A DNA stretch of 64,000 bases from Macrotis lagotis (Eukaryota; Chordata; Mammalia; Peramelemorphia; Peramelidae). A program made the translations under genes and the position numbers. Positions 1 through 11,639 of the stretch are shown here, in pieces. The notes below the pieces were generated by a model that ran no database searches, was not told the DNA's origin, and saw only the letters and a list, made by a program, of their open reading frames with translations. Position 1 is the stretch's first letter; the number at the start of each line of letters is the position of its first letter. The stretch is taken from positions 20,063,207-20,127,206 of the forward strand of contig NC_133665.1 in NCBI RefSeq assembly GCF_037893015.1. Direction: 5' to 3'.

Positions 1-534
1 AATAATAATACTGTTGTATTTTAATTTCTGATATGGTCAATAATATGAATAAATCCATATAAACAAAAGCTCTTTAGAATCCTCAATAATTTTCAAAAGG
101 GTAAAAAGATCCTGAGACTAAAAAATGTTCGAGAACCACTTGTCTGAAGATAAAGTTATTTCTGAATCCTCAGAGAAACATATACCTGAATTTAATTAAA
201 TCTAAATATTTGATGTGATCCTCTGTGTACATGTTGGACAGTTGAGTCTGGTCATGGTTTGTCATAAACCTTTAAGAAACACAACATTCACAAGTATATG
301 TGCAAAATACCTCTGTGTGTGGTTCTGTGTTAGGGATTTTACTAGGCTATATCAATTTGACTCCTCTAAGATCAACTCTTTTGACATGAACAAAAAATAA
401 TTGATACAAATATGACCAAATTATTGGCTATCTGCAATTAAGTTTTATTGACAAAATTTAATTTAGTTAAATCAATCACTATTTATTAATCACTTACTTT
501 GTGCCAAACACTGCTGTTAATACTATCTTAAATG

Positions 535-880
535 AGTATGTATATATGTATATATTAATATATGTGCAAAAATACATATGCACTATAACTATGCATGCAA
601 ATGCAAGAAAGATATGCAATGCACATTATGTGTGCACACACATGTTACAGAACACAAATATAGTACACATACAAACCTCAAAGCAACATATGAACAACAC
701 ATGGGAAATTATGCATATTTACCTAGAAAACTTACAAACACACATTTGTATAGGCTCACACACAGGCTTAGACATGTACTTGTGCACACTGCACATATGT
801 GTACACACATGGGCACAAATGTACACAAGATGTGTGCATGTATATGCATATGTATCATGCATTTGCAAATGAGCACATAA
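535..880. repeat. Degenerate CA/TG-rich alternating tract
   Basis: About 350 bases rich in short CA, TG and TA steps (cacaca, tgtgtgca, tatgcata) with no fixed period. It looks like an old microsatellite broken up by mutation. Its open frames on both strands are rich in His, Cys, Ile and Tyr because of base composition and do not look like protein. Confidence 0.6.
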
Positions 881-1019
881 ATGATTGATTTGTTTATTTG
901 GTTTAGACCTGAGATTTTATTAGCCAATGGAACTTCTGGTGAGGTAAGTTTGTCTCTAGGCAGACCCAGTGGTTCTAGAACTTTTGGTCTCAGATAGTCA
1001 GACAGGTGTCTTGGACTCA

Positions 1020-1112
1020 AGGTACTGTCACTTGCCCACTTTGCTCTGCCTTGATGTATCAGAGGCAGGACTTGACCAGTTTTCCTGGCTCCTTCTACCT
1101 TCACACTGCCTC
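1020..1112 (-). repeat. MIR-like fragment
   Basis: It reads, in reverse orientation, the MIR/CORE-SINE core (acttgccca, then cagaggcaggacttga, then cctggctcc). Divergence is high and both edges are uncertain. Confidence 0.4.
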
Positions 1113-1231
1113 ATGTTTACCATATGTGAGATATGTACAAATATACTACTCCTTCTTAAAATTATTTTATATAACTTTTAGTCACTAAGTTTTGTTTATG
1201 GTAGAATATGTGAAAAGAATATTATTCACTT

Positions 1232-1530
1232 TGGAGTCAGTTTATATCCTGCCTTTTGTGCTTACTATGACTATTATTTTGGTCAAGGCATTTAACCTCC
1301 TTGGATCTTAGTTTCTTTAACAGTAAAATGAGGGAGAATAAGATGGGTGGCACAGTGGATAGAATATCAGGCCTGAAGTCAGGAAGACTTACTTTCCTAT
1401 AGAAGGAAATGACAAACCATTCTATTATCTCTACCAAGAAAACCCAAAAGGACCTGACTGATTGAACAAAAACATGAGGGAGGATCTGATGACCTCTGAA
1501 GGTCCCTTCTAGATCTATGGTACAGTGATA
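1232..1530 (+). repeat. MIR-family SINE split by a MAR1 insertion
   Basis: The left part has the order seen in MIR3-type elements: tcaaggcatttaacctcc, then ttagtttctttaacagtaaaatg. The matching tail (gaggatctgatgacctctga, followed by ggtcccttctag) resumes after 1478. The two halves belong to one old element, interrupted at 1341-1474. Confidence 0.55.
1341..1474 (+). repeat. MAR1-like CORE-SINE, internally deleted, inside MIR
   Basis: Starts with the tRNA-like head (gggtggcacagtggatagaa), jumps to the 3' half (gaaggaaatgacaaacca, ctaccaagaaaaccc) and ends near gattgaacaaaaac. The middle is missing. The near-duplicate gagggagaa (1330-1338) / gagggagga (1475-1483) looks like its TSD, so it landed inside an existing MIR copy. 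Confidence 0.6.
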
Positions 1531-1909
1531 TTAAGTGTTGCCACTTAGAGTTTATAAGGGGATTTGATTTATTAAAGAGATGAGTATGACTGATAATTAT
1601 CTTTTCATTAATTGTACTGGCAACTATATTAATTATATACAAATAAATAGGCTTTTCTAAAGATCTTAAAACAGCTATTCTCTTAAGTAGGTCAGATATT
1701 CTTCAGAGCAATCTTCTTTATGCCACTGATTTATGTATGAAATTTTATGTGGTAAATTTTAGGTCTCTAATAATTATTATACATTATCAATAAGGTTTTG
1801 CTTTTAAATTTTTAAAATAAATTTTTATTGATTTTTTTTTTTACATGGCCTATATTTGTTCCTGTTTCCCTTAGGATACAGGGGATATATCACCTATAGT
1901 AAAGAATAT

Positions 1910-2062
1910 TTTTTTTTAGATTTTTTTTCAAGGCAATGGGGTTAAGTGGCTTGCCCAAGGCCACACGGCTAGGTAATTATTAAGTGTCTGAGGCTGAATT
2001 TGAACCCAGCTACTCCTGACTACAAGGCCGGTTCTCTATCCACTGCGCCACCTAGCCGCCCC
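1910..2062 (-). repeat. Young tRNA-headed CORE-SINE (WSINE1-like)
   Basis: Poly-T on the left, then the reverse complement of the body, ending with the head complement ccacctagccgcccc. Box A and box B are recognisable. The flanks aaagaatattttt and aagaatttttt resemble a TSD. Confidence 0.85.
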
Positions 2063-2069
2063 AAGAATT

Positions 2070-3165
2070 TTTTTTTAATAAAAAAGAAGAGGAAAAAATC
2101 AGCTAAAGCAGTTTTAATAATAAGGCTTCTATCAGCCAAACATGATTGCACCATAGGGCTAAATTTCTCTACTACTATTTGGGGGAATTTATTGTATTAG
2201 GAAACGTGACCTAATACCCTTATCAAATTGTGAAAATGTGTCTTGGAGACCTAAGTGAAGAAAGAAAGGTCAAATGAGGAGAAGTGAAGTGGATGGGGCT
2301 TTAGCCCTCACTTCCAGTTTCTCCTTAGCCACTGTCAGAAGTCTAGCTACATCTGTGCTCATATTACTGTTCCCCCCCCCTTTTTTTCAATGATCATTGT
2401 AACCTAAGACAACCAGGGTTGGTTTTTCTGGGCCCCTGGCACTTGGGCAATACATTTTGACTCATTTTTTCCATGCTAAGCAGATAAAGTTCGCTTTGAG
2501 ATGGATTCAGGGCATCCAACACTGGGTCCCTTGTCCCTGGAACAATAAGGGCCACATTCAACCATTTAGAAGCACTGAAAGATTTGCTTCCATTCAAGAT
2601 CTAGTGGTAATTTTATGACTCTAGAAAATGGATGTATTACTTAGAGTACGGTGATGTTAAAGCTACATGAATAGGGAGAGCAAACCATTAGGCCTGGAAG
2701 CAAGGCCAGAACACCCTGGGGAGCACCTGTCACATATGCAGCTGAATGGATTGCTACCTGTGAACTAGTAATTCCTGGAAGAGGCCTCAGTTAAATTTCT
2801 CAGAAAGCATTCCTGTGAAGGTGAGATCTTGTCGTGAGCATATCTTAGCATTAGACCTAGGAAACCCACTGATTCTCTTTTACTTAAATATTTTGGAGGA
2901 TGATACATAGCGTATAACTAAAGGGAAAATTTATGTTAGTCATCCAAGGATAAAGGAGTTAACAAAGCAGGGGAGCCACTAATTTAGAGACAGAGTATCA
3001 GGGGATAAGCTACAGTGCAGACTATCTGCCTTTGGATATTATCTCTCTAGATTTATAATCTATACATATTTTCACCTAGCTGGCAACAGATTCTTTTGAC
3101 TTAAATATATTAAAATTAAATGAGAGGAAGTTATGGAGGATCCAATTTGATTGTTCAAACCAAAA
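2070..3165. other. No recognised feature
   Basis: AT-rich sequence without a convincing exon, RNA gene or repeat that I can name. The ORFs here are short and uncharacteristic. Confidence 0.4.
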
Positions 3166-3178
3166 GTGTTTCTACTTT

Positions 3179-3352
3179 GTTTTTTTTTTTTTTAGGGTTT
3201 GTTTTTTTTTTTTTTTGCAAGGCAAGTAGGGTTAAGTGGCTTGCCCAAGGCCACAAAGCTAGATAATTATTAAGTGTCTGAGACCAGATTTGAACCCAGG
3301 TACTTCTGACTCCAAGGCCGGTGCTTTATCCACTACGCCACCTAGCCACCCC
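3179..3352 (-). repeat. Young CORE-SINE (WSINE1-like)
   Basis: Full length, with a double poly-T 3' end on the left and head complement ccacctagccacccc on the right. The direct repeat ttctactt at 3170-3177 and 3353-3360 is a TSD. Confidence 0.88.
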
Positions 3353-3494
3353 TTCTACTTCATTTTGAATTATTTCCCTCTTGGCATTGAAAATAACATG
3401 GCTTATTCTGGCATTGACAGGGATTGGGGTGGGGCAGGCAGCCTCAATGGGAAAGAAAGGGGAAAAAAAGGAAAGGAAAAAAATAGGTCTTTTA

Positions 3495-3639
3495 GGGCAG
3501 CTAGATGGTACAGTGGATAGAGCACCAGCCCTGGAGTCAAGAAGACCTGAGTTCAAATCCGACCTTAGACACTTAATGATTACCTAGATGGGTGACCTTG
3601 GGCAGGTCACTTAGCCCCATTGCCTTGCCAAAAAAAAAA
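3495..3639 (+). repeat. Young CORE-SINE (WSINE1-like)
   Basis: Starts gggcagctagatggtacag, carries box B-like gttcaaatcc, and ends in an A9-10 tail after ccattgccttgcc. It has several substitutions and no clear TSD. Confidence 0.85.
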
Positions 3640-4109
3640 TTAAGAAAGGGAAGAAGAGAGAAATAAGGACCTAAGGTCCACACATAGGAAGTTAGGAAGG
3701 GGAGGAGATGGGAAGTACCAGAGAAAGGCCTTGGTTTTGATAGAAATTGTCAACAAGGTGCTATTTTCTCAGAGTTGCACCTGGGATAAATATCTTCCTG
3801 ACCCTCAGTTATGTCCCTGGCTGAGCATATATGACAGCACTTGATATAGCTGAGACACCTCCTATATCTTAGTTCAAGATCACTGGCCTAGAATTCAGGA
3901 AGTCTGATTGTTCTTTAGTGTATCATTTCCTTGCTTCTAACTTTTAATCAAGCCTTAGCCTTTTCTGTAACATCTAAAAATGTTTACTTTGTACCCTCTT
4001 TTACTTATCTCAGTGAGATGTGAGGACAAATTAGACAATATAGATGAAGCTTTTTTATCTTTCTACAAGAAGAATATTTTGTGGCTCCTAAGTATGGTCA
4101 TGTAGCATC

Positions 4110-4235
4110 AGAGGAATATAGATGTATTTCTGGAAGGGTCCTTAAAGGACATCCAATTCAGCTCCCTCAAATCATGTGCCCAAGGTCACAAAGAAAATAG
4201 GAATATGATGCAGGATATGGACTGAATGTCTACAT
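4110..4235 (-). repeat. MIR-like fragment
   Basis: Holds the reverse-orientation core: gacatccaattcagctccct, then tgcccaaggtcacaaag. Strongly diverged, and the extent is approximate. Confidence 0.45.
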
Positions 4236-4259
4236 TTTTGAAATCCTTTTTTACTCTCT

Positions 4260-6120
4260 AGGGAATCTTATTACTTTGTTCAGCATAATAAGGAAAATAT
4301 CACTCAAGTGAAAAGGAAGCTTTAGTGGTCCCCAAAGGGAAATGGGTGGTTGCTAACACTCCTGTTTAGTTAGCTAATCAGCAAAAATCACTTCTATTAA
4401 TGTTCTTTTTGTGGTCAGAAAGAGATAATGTGTATAAAGCACTTGGGATATAGAAATAAAAGAAAGAGTTCAAAGCCTGAAATTATTTTGGTGACATAGA
4501 TACAATTGAGAAATTGCCCTGGCAGTTTTTTCAGGAGTGTAGTTATTAGAATAGAAGCAGATGAGGTATAGTGTAGCCTTTAGAGACCATGTAGGGAGGC
4601 AAAATGAAAGCTCATCCCAATTTAGAGCAGAGTGAGACCTGGTACCTGGGAAGTTTAATTTTAAAAACTGATTATTAGGGCCTTAACTATCTGGGAGGAT
4701 CTTGTTCTGTGTTCTATAGACCTTGGCTTCCGGGGTAATGAATTTCATGTTGGAGATGAAAACCTGTTTTAGCCAAAATGTTGAAAGGAATAGAAAAAAA
4801 AAATCCATGATGAATTTTTTTCATAAAGAAGGATTTTTTTTTCCTTGGTTCATGATCAAAGTTCTTCTTTTCTAAGAGAGAAAATGTCTTGGGATTTTAA
4901 GCTAAAAAAGCTTGGTAGAACTTAACTCTCCTCATGAGGAGGGTACAACATAACCAAGATTGAAATCTTAAACCATAAGCAAAGAAAAACTAAAGCCAAT
5001 TGTGTGTGTGTATGATTCAGTAGATGTTTTATGCCCTGTGGAGTAGTACTTAGTGGAGAGAATATCTCAGGTAGAGACAAAGGTTGTAGTGGAGATGAGC
5101 AGGGATAAGACTTGGTAAGAGCAGAAAGCATTAGGGACCCTGTAGCAATTGAAGTATGAATTGCACTCCTAAATTTGTGCTCTTCTACCTGTGTAGGACA
5201 TGTATTCATTCTATATATGTTTTTCTACATGTTTTCTAAATCCACTTTTCTACTACGTGTATATATTAGAGAGTATTAGGTTTGTGGAAGAAATGTCTTT
5301 TTTTGCTATTTTATTTTATTAAGTATTTTTCCTCTGAATGATTTCTTCTATTAGAGATAAATATTGATGGAGGCTCATGAGCAATGGCTTTGATTGGATG
5401 CAAAGGTCAAAGGATAGTGAATCTGACTGGACCCCTGTCTGGGGTTCCATTCTTTGAATTAAGAGTATGCCCCCAAAGAGTTGTGCAACTGTTAGCTCTT
5501 ATTGGGAAATCAATGGCAAACTTGAAGAGGGAAAAATATTCATGAAAATGGTTGTATTTTCTAGGTAATTTGTCTTTTAAGAATTCTTCAACACTTTGGC
5601 TGAGACAGACTTGCAGAGGTCAGGAAGTCTAAATTCTTTATGTGATCTTCTGTGATTTATTGGGATTTACTGTTTCCCAGATTATTAAATGAATTCTTAA
5701 CAATGTCCAAAGAATGGGCATGAGTTTGGGCACATTGCAATTTCAGCTCTCACTTGGGGTCAAATGTAAGGACATTTTCTATTTCCTCTTATTCCAACTC
5801 TCACTATTGGAGGCAAACAGTTCTTCCTCAATGTGTCTGTCAGCAGAGGCTCATAATTTTAAAAACATCAACACTCCTTCCCCCAAATATATTTTCTGCT
5901 CTTTCCTTCTGGTAAAAATAAAATGGAGGCAGCAGTAAAATATATTTCTTCTTGTTTTCTGCATAAACAATGGCTTTGAAATATTTAGGATGGAATTTGG
6001 GAAAGAGGAATACTTCTTTTGCACAATGGGAATACTATGTATCTAGTAGGTACAAAACAAAAAAAAATTTTTTTTCTTCCTTCAATTGAATATACATACT
6101 GAATAGAAAGCATATGGAGA
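4260..6120. other. No recognised feature
   Basis: AT-rich sequence with no exon, RNA gene or repeat that I can name. Frames at 4922-5209 and 5714-5938 show no familiar motif. Confidence 0.35.
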
Positions 6121-6265
6121 TGTTCATTTTGATCCTGATCCCTACATTTGAAATCAGAGGACTTGGGTTCAGAGGACTTTGTTGTTTATTGCTTATGTAG
6201 TTTTAAGGGCCCCTTTTCCGTTTATGTCTCAATTTTCCTAGATTGTTTCCTAGATTGTTCTCTAA

Positions 6266-6430
6266 GGCAGAAGTGTAAAACATGTGACCCACAGCTATGT
6301 GCTGTTCACAATACTACTGAATGTGGCCATATTAAAATGTAATCAGGAAATATTTGCTAAAATAAAAATATGCAATAAAACACAAATAATAATTAATATG
6401 AAAACTAAGTCAATATACAACCCACAGGGA
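6266..6430 (+). mobile_element. Degraded MITE-like copy (same family as 62004-62211)
   Basis: Begins with a terminus-like stretch (ggcagaagtgtaaaac). It shares aaaatgtaat, an ataaaata-type run and gaaaactaagtcaatat in the same order as 62004-62211. The right end is not clear. The shared terminal motif suggests a non-autonomous DNA transposon. Confidence 0.4.
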
Positions 6431-6564
6431 TCCTTGTGTACTGAATTAGTGGATTCTATTTATATTCATGTTTTATACTACTGTCCTAAGGTACTTTCCA
6501 GTTATAAATCTAGGATCCTAAAGGCTATGTCAAACTATAGGTAGGTGATAATCTTTATTTATGT

Positions 6565-6720
6565 TTAGAATCATAGCCTATTAGGTCATCTCTAGTTCAT
6601 CATTTTGTAGATCGGAAAACTGAGTCATAGAGAAAGGGTAGTGACCTGCCCAAGGTCATATAGGGAACAAGTAATAAGAGCCAGGATTTGAATCTATGTC
6701 CCTTGACTTTCCATTTTGCT
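6565..6720 (-). repeat. MIR-like SINE
   Basis: Reverse-orientation core with gaaaactgagtcatagaga, gacctgcccaaggtcatat and gccaggatttgaatc. Diverged but well ordered. Confidence 0.65.
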
Positions 6721-6792
6721 CCCATACCTCTTAAATTTAGTAAACTTTTCCATTTTTTTTGTATTTTATTTTATTTTCCCCCCCATTACATT

Positions 6793-6948
6793 TTTTTTTT
6801 TTAGGTTTTTGCAAGGCAAATGGGGTTAAGTGGCTTGCCCAAGGCCACACAGCTAGGTAATCATTAAATGTCTGAGATGGGATTTGAACCCAGGCACTCC
6901 TGATTCCAGGGCCAGTGCTTTTTCCATTGAGCCACCTAGCCGCCCCGC
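6793..6948 (-). repeat. Young CORE-SINE (WSINE1-like)
   Basis: Complete copy. The TSD ccccattacatt is seen on the left (6781-6792) and on the right (6949-6960). Confidence 0.9.
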
Positions 6949-7404
6949 CCCCATTACATTTCAACATTCACTTCATATATTTATTTATATTTATATATAT
7001 TTATTTTTTATCATAAGTCTTTCAGAGTTCTCTTGGGTCACAGCTTTTCTGAGAAAAGGTATAACGTTTCCAGTCTTTCAATGCAAAATGAAACCGACAG
7101 ATTTGGTGATTTCTCTACAAAAGGAAAGTGAGCAGTTTGAAACTTCTTCAATCATCAAAGTTACTTGGTTTATTCTCTCAAACTGAACTTCTCTTTCTGA
7201 CATATCACTACTCCCAGCCACTTGTGACTCTTAAGTCATGTTTCCCAGATCATGCCTTTAGTTCTTGCCAAACCCTTTCCTTGCATGTTTAGCCCCAAGT
7301 TCAATTAAAGCCCTGTCCAACCCTCATATTCTAATGGCTTGGAAAATTACTTCCTTAGGTTTTTAGATGTAACAGAATTAGAATTTGTTTCTGGTTATCT
7401 GGAT

Positions 7405-7565
7405 TATAGATATAGGTAGAGAGCTAGAAGGCACTTTAGAGGTATTCCAATTCAGTTTTCTCTTTTGGCAGATGAAGACATTAAAAGTCAGAGAGATTAG
7501 CTTTCTCCACACAGGAGATTTTCATGTTTCACAGTGGCAGATTAAAGATTCAAACTTATAATCTT
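7405..7565 (-). repeat. MIR-like SINE
   Basis: Reverse-orientation MIR order: agctagaaggcactttagag, then ttggcagatgaagac, then agagagattagctt. Heavily diverged. Confidence 0.45.
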
Positions 7566-7576
7566 TTGTCTTAATT

Positions 7577-7760
7577 TATTGTTGTTGTTTAGTCATTTTC
7601 AATTATGTCTGACCCTATTTGAGGTTTTTCTTGGCAGAGATACAGGAGAGTTTTGCCATTTTCTTCTTCAGCTCGTTTTACAGATGATGAACTGAGGCAA
7701 ACCAGGTTAAGTGACTTGCCTGAGGTCACACATCCTTGAGTTGATAGGTAGAATGAACAA
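7577..7760 (-). repeat. MAR1-like long CORE-SINE
   Basis: Complement of the long SINE's 3' half (gttgtttagtcattttcaat, gaggtttttcttggcagaga) followed by cattttcttcttcagctcg and gacttgcctgaggtcacac. The tRNA head is lost. Confidence 0.75.
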
Positions 7761-7799
7761 AAACAGATCATAAATTTATGATTTTTCTTGTGTAGGATG

Positions 7800-7960
7800 A
7801 GAAACTCCCCCTACTAATTCAGACTTCAAGTCTTAGAGAAATTCCTAAAGCACTAAGAATTTAAGTGATTTGCCCAGTCAGTATTTGTCACAGGCAGGAT
7901 TTGAACTCAAGTCTTCCTAGCTTCAAGGTCAACTTTCTATCCACTGTTCCATGATGGCAC
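7800..7960 (-). repeat. MIR/CORE-SINE fragment
   Basis: Reverse core with aagtgatttgcccagtcag and caggatttgaactcaag, then cttcaaggtcaactttct and a head-like ctatccactgttcc. Confidence 0.6.
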
Positions 7961-8150
7961 TGCATCATTTTGTAAGAAAATGTATAGCAGTATTCTAGCT
8001 CTTTTGCCCAATTTGGTAAGTTTGCCGTGGATAGGTTTCAGTAGGTGGGAAAGAGGGATAAGGGAGGAAAGAGAATGATGGACATTAAGGGGAAAATAAT
8101 TGAAGGGTTAGGAGTTGAGTCCTCTGCATAGTATTTTACACATGGTAGGT

Positions 8151-8305
8151 TTTTTTCCCCAGGTTTTTGCAAGGCAAATGGGGTTAAGTGGCTTGCCCAA
8201 GGCCACACAGTTAGGTAATTGTTAAGTGTCTGAGACAGGATTTGAACCCAGGTACTTCTGACTTCAAGGCCTGTGCTTTATCCACTATGCCACCTAGCCG
8301 TCCCC
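8151..8305 (-). repeat. Young CORE-SINE (WSINE1-like)
   Basis: Complete body, with head complement ccacctagccgtcccc. The flanks acacatggtaggt and acacagtaggt form an imperfect TSD. Confidence 0.88.
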
Positions 8306-8529
8306 ACACAGTAGGTTCTTAAAAAAATTTTTATCAGTGATTTAGGAGACTATGAATGTGTAACAGGGTATGTATGTATTTGTGTGCAAGATAGAAAGAA
8401 AGAGTAAATGATCCTGGAAAGAGAGTGGTGTCCTTATTCCCAAGAGACATATTGTTTTCACCAATTTATTCAAGTTTTTTTAAAAGATTTTTTAAAAAGG
8501 TAAATCAATAATAGACAATAATAGTTTCA

Positions 8530-8790
8530 GGGGCAGATAGGTGGTGCAGTCTATAGAGGACTGGCCTTGGAGTCAGAAAGATCTGAGTGAAAATTTGGCC
8601 TCAGACACTTAATAGCTGTGTGAATCTGGACAAATCATTTAATCCCTATTTGTCTCAGCTCCTCATCTATAAAATGGAGACACACTTGGAGAAGGAAATG
8701 GTGAACTAATTCAGTGTCTTTGCCAAGAAGTCTCCATGGACAAGACCATGGGATCATGATGCAACTGGATGACTGGACACCATCATCACT
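8530..8790 (+). repeat. MAR1-like long CORE-SINE, full length
   Basis: Head ggggcagataggtggtgcag, core ctgtgtgaatctggacaaat, then gagaaggaaatggtgaact and tttgccaagaagtctccatg. This is the long 3' part that separates MAR1-like copies from the young SINE. It ends in a short TAA-rich tract. Confidence 0.8.
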
Positions 8791-8792
8791 AA

Positions 8793-8997
8793 TAATAATA
8801 ATAATATCAGTGTTTCCAAGTGCTTTACAAACATCTCATTTTATCCTCACAGCAACCTTGGGAAGTAGGTACTGTTTTTCCAATTTTACATATAGGAAAC
8901 TGAGGTTGAGGAGCTTTAAGTGACAATAAGTATCTGAATCTGAATTTGAACTTGGATCCTTCTGACTACAAGATCTGGGTTCTTTCCACTCTACCAT
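8793..8997 (-). repeat. MIR-like SINE, target of an L1 insertion
   Basis: Typical reverse MIR wording: agtgctttacaaacatctca, atcctcacagcaacctt, aggaaactgaggttgagg. The L1 that ends at 13410 inserted at its right end, at ctagtagtattt. Confidence 0.65.
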
Positions 8998-9371
8998 CTA
9001 GTAGTATTTTTTTTTGTTTTTTTTAAAAGAAAGCTTTTATTCATTTTGAGTTTTACAATTTTTCCCCTATTCTTGCTTCCCTCCCCCCATCCCCCACAGA
9101 AGACAGTCTGTTAGTCTTCACATTGTTTCCATGGCATACATTGATTCAAGTTGAATATGATGAGAGAGAAATCATATCTTTTTTTTGCTTTTTTTTTAAA
9201 TTTATTTTTTATTCTCATTTTGTACAAATTTTTTTTACATTAATAAAATATTCTTGTTTTACAAGTAAACAAAATACCCCTCCCCCCATGAATATAGACA
9301 GACTTGCTCGGGTGAAAAAAGTAAAGGGGAGAGAAAAAAATTAAAATAAAAAAAATAATAGTGATAATTGT

Positions 9372-9533
9372 AGGTATGGCCAGGTGGTGCAATGGACGAA
9401 GCACCAGCCCTGGAGCCACAAGCACCTGAGTCCATATCCAGCCTCGTAAACCCAATATTCACCCAGCCATGTGACATACAAGCCACCCGATCCCCACTGC
9501 CCTGCAAAAACCAAAAAGAAGAAAAAAAAAAGA
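9372..9533 (+). repeat. SINE-derived module 1 in HAL1 (GC-shifted)
   Basis: The CORE-SINE layout is clear (ggccaggtggtgcaatgg, cctggagccacaagcacctg) but it is rich in A-to-G and T-to-C changes from the young SINE, for example gtaaacccaatattcaccc. It ends with gcaaaaacc and an A-rich tail. It lies antisense to the HAL1. Confidence 0.7.
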
Positions 9534-9563
9534 CCCAAAATAAAATAAAATAGTAATAATAGT

Positions 9564-9706
9564 AGGGGTGGCTGGGTGGCAGACAGAGCATTGGCCCTTG
9601 AGCCAGGAGCACCTGGGTCCGAATCTGGCCCCAGACACCCAAAGATCACCCTGCTAGGTGGCCCCAGGCAGGCCACCCAGCCCCACTTGCCCTGCCCCCT
9701 GCCCCA
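9564..9706 (+). repeat. SINE-derived module 2 in HAL1 (GC-shifted)
   Basis: Head ggggtggctgggtggcagac, box B-like ggtccgaatc, body gacacccaaagatcaccc and ccaggcaggccacccagcc. Most differences from the young SINE are AT-to-GC. It follows module 1 after an A-rich spacer with ataataat steps. Confidence 0.7.
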
Positions 9707-9914
9707 AATAATAATAACAAAAAATGTGCTTCAGTCTTTGTTCCAACACCAACAACTCTGTCATGGGTGGATCACATTCTTTATGATAAGTCCATCACAA
9801 AAGTTACTTCCATATTTTTCCAATTTTGCCATTGCTGATCGCAACTCCCTCCTTTCTTATTTCTCCACTACCATGTACTCTATTTTCTCTCTCCTTTCAC
9901 TCTGACTCTGCTGT

Positions 9915-10064
9915 AGGGTCACTGAGTGGCGCAGCAGACAGATCCCTGGTCCTGGGGCCAAGAAGCCCTGAGCCCCCATACCACCCCTTAGGCCCAGAAT
10001 CCACCTGGCCCTATGGTCCTGGGCAGGCCATCCAATCCCATCCCCTTGCAAGAAGTAAAAAAGA
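9915..10064 (+). repeat. SINE-derived module 3 in HAL1 (GC-shifted)
   Basis: Starts gggtcactgagtggcgcag, with tcctggggccaagaagccc, then ggcccagaatccacctggc, tgggcaggccatccaatccc and ccttgcaagaag. It shares the CCCA-type changes of modules 1 and 2, although about 200 bp of HAL1/L1-type 3' sequence separates it from module 2. Confidence 0.7.
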
Positions 10065-10530
10065 AAATGTGTTATATCTGACCACTCTCCCCCCATGGTC
10101 CATCCTCTCCTCCTTTATTCACATCCCCACCCCTTCCCCCTGCTCCCCCCTCCTTCTTACTCCAGATGTCTATACCCCAATGAGTATATTTGCTGTTTCC
10201 TCTCCTAGCCATCTCTGATGAGAGCAAAGGTTCCCTCATTCCCCCTTGCCTCCCCCCTTCCATATTATTGCAATAGCTCATTGTAATAAAAAGAATCTTA
10301 TTATATGAAATATCTTGGACTATTCCCCCTCTCCTTTTTCTTTCTCCCATTCCATTTTCCTTTTTTTTCCTATTGACTCCATTTTTACACCATATTTTAT
10401 CTTCGAATTCAGTTTTCTCCTGTGCTTCAACTATAAAAGCTCCCTCTACCTGCTCTATTAACTGAGATGGTTCATATGAATATTATCAGTATCATTTTTC
10501 TATACATGCAGTTCATCCTCATCAAGTCCC

Positions 10531-11639
10531 TCATATTTCCCCCCTCTCCTCCCATCTCCATGCTTCACCTGAGTCCTGTATCTGAAGATCAAACCTTCTG
10601 TTCAGCTCTGGCCATTCCAAAAGGAACCTTTGAAATTCCCCTGGTTCATTGAAAGTCCATCTTTTTTCCCTGGAAGAGGACATTCAGCCTTGCTGGGTAG
10701 TTCATTCTTGGCTGCATTCTAAGCTCTTTTGCCTTCCGGTATAGTGTATTCCAAGCCCTATGAGCTTCCAATGTAGTTGCTGCTAAGTCCTGTGTGATCC
10801 TGACTGCAGCTCCATGATATTTGAACTGTGTCCTTCTGGCTGTTTGTAATATTTTCTCTTTGACTTGGGAGTTCTGGAACTTGGCTATAATATTCCTGGG
10901 GGTTGTTTTTTTGGGATCTCTTTCTTGGGGGGATCGGTGGATTCTCTCCATTTCTATTTTGCCCTCTGCTTCTAGAATATCAGGGCAATTTTCCTGTAGT
11001 AATTCTTTGAAAATGATGTCAAGGCTCTTTTCCTGATCATGACTTTCAGGTATTCCAATAATTTTTAAATTATCTTTCCTAAGTCTGTTTTCCATATCAG
11101 TTGTTTTTTCAATGAGATATTTCACATTTTCTTCTAATTTTTCATTTTTTTGGTTTTGAAGTATTGATTCCTGATTTCTGGTAAATTCACCAGTCTCCCT
11201 GAATTCTAGTCTTTGTCTGAAGGATTTGTTCTCCTCAGAGAGTTTTCTTATCTCTTTTTCCATCTGGCCCATTTTGCTTTTTAAAGCATTCTCAATAACT
11301 TTTTGAACTGTTTTATCCATTTGACCTAAGCTGTTTTTTAGCATGCTATTTTCTTCAGCATTTTTTTGGATTTCCTTGACTAAGCTTCTGACTTCATTTT
11401 CATGTTTTTCCTGCATCTCTCTCCTTTCTTTTCCCAGTTTTTCTTCCAACTCCCTCATTTGATTTTCAAAGTCTTTTTTTGAGCTCTGTCATAGCCTGAG
11501 CCCAATTTCTGTTTTTCTTGGAGTCTTTAGATGTAGGAGCTTGTGCTTCCTCATCTTCAGACTGAGTATTTTGATCCTTCTTGGGCTCATTTGCAAAATA
11601 TTTCTCAATGGTCTTCCTCTTGTTTCTTTGCTTGCTCAT
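10531..11639 (-). pseudogene. HAL1/L1 ORF1p gene, two frame lesions
   Basis: The start ATG (complement of 11637-11639) opens a basic N-terminus (MSKQRNKRKTIEKYF). The frame breaks at an A7 run (T7 on plus, 11474-11480), which looks like one added A. It continues as the 270-codon frame 10646-11458, which has three recognisable parts. A heptad-rich coiled coil occupies about its first 110 residues (many E, K, L, Q). An RRM-like part starts near DNLKIIGIPES. The C-terminal domain runs from RNIIAKFQNSQVKEKIL to MNYPARLNVLFQG. A second A-run (T6 at 10662-10667) appears to add one base, ending the frame early. The shifted frame runs on to a stop at 10531-10533. ORF1p is the RNA-binding trimeric chaperone of L1 particles. 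No ORF2 follows. This copy probably makes no full-length protein. Confidence 0.85.

Noticed and set aside
501..880. Overlapping frames rich in His, Cys, Ile
   Set aside because: They come from a degenerate CA/TG tract.
9240..9676. Minus-strand frames across the SINE modules
   Set aside because: They are translations of repeat sequence with long Phe/Tyr/Leu runs from T-rich tails.
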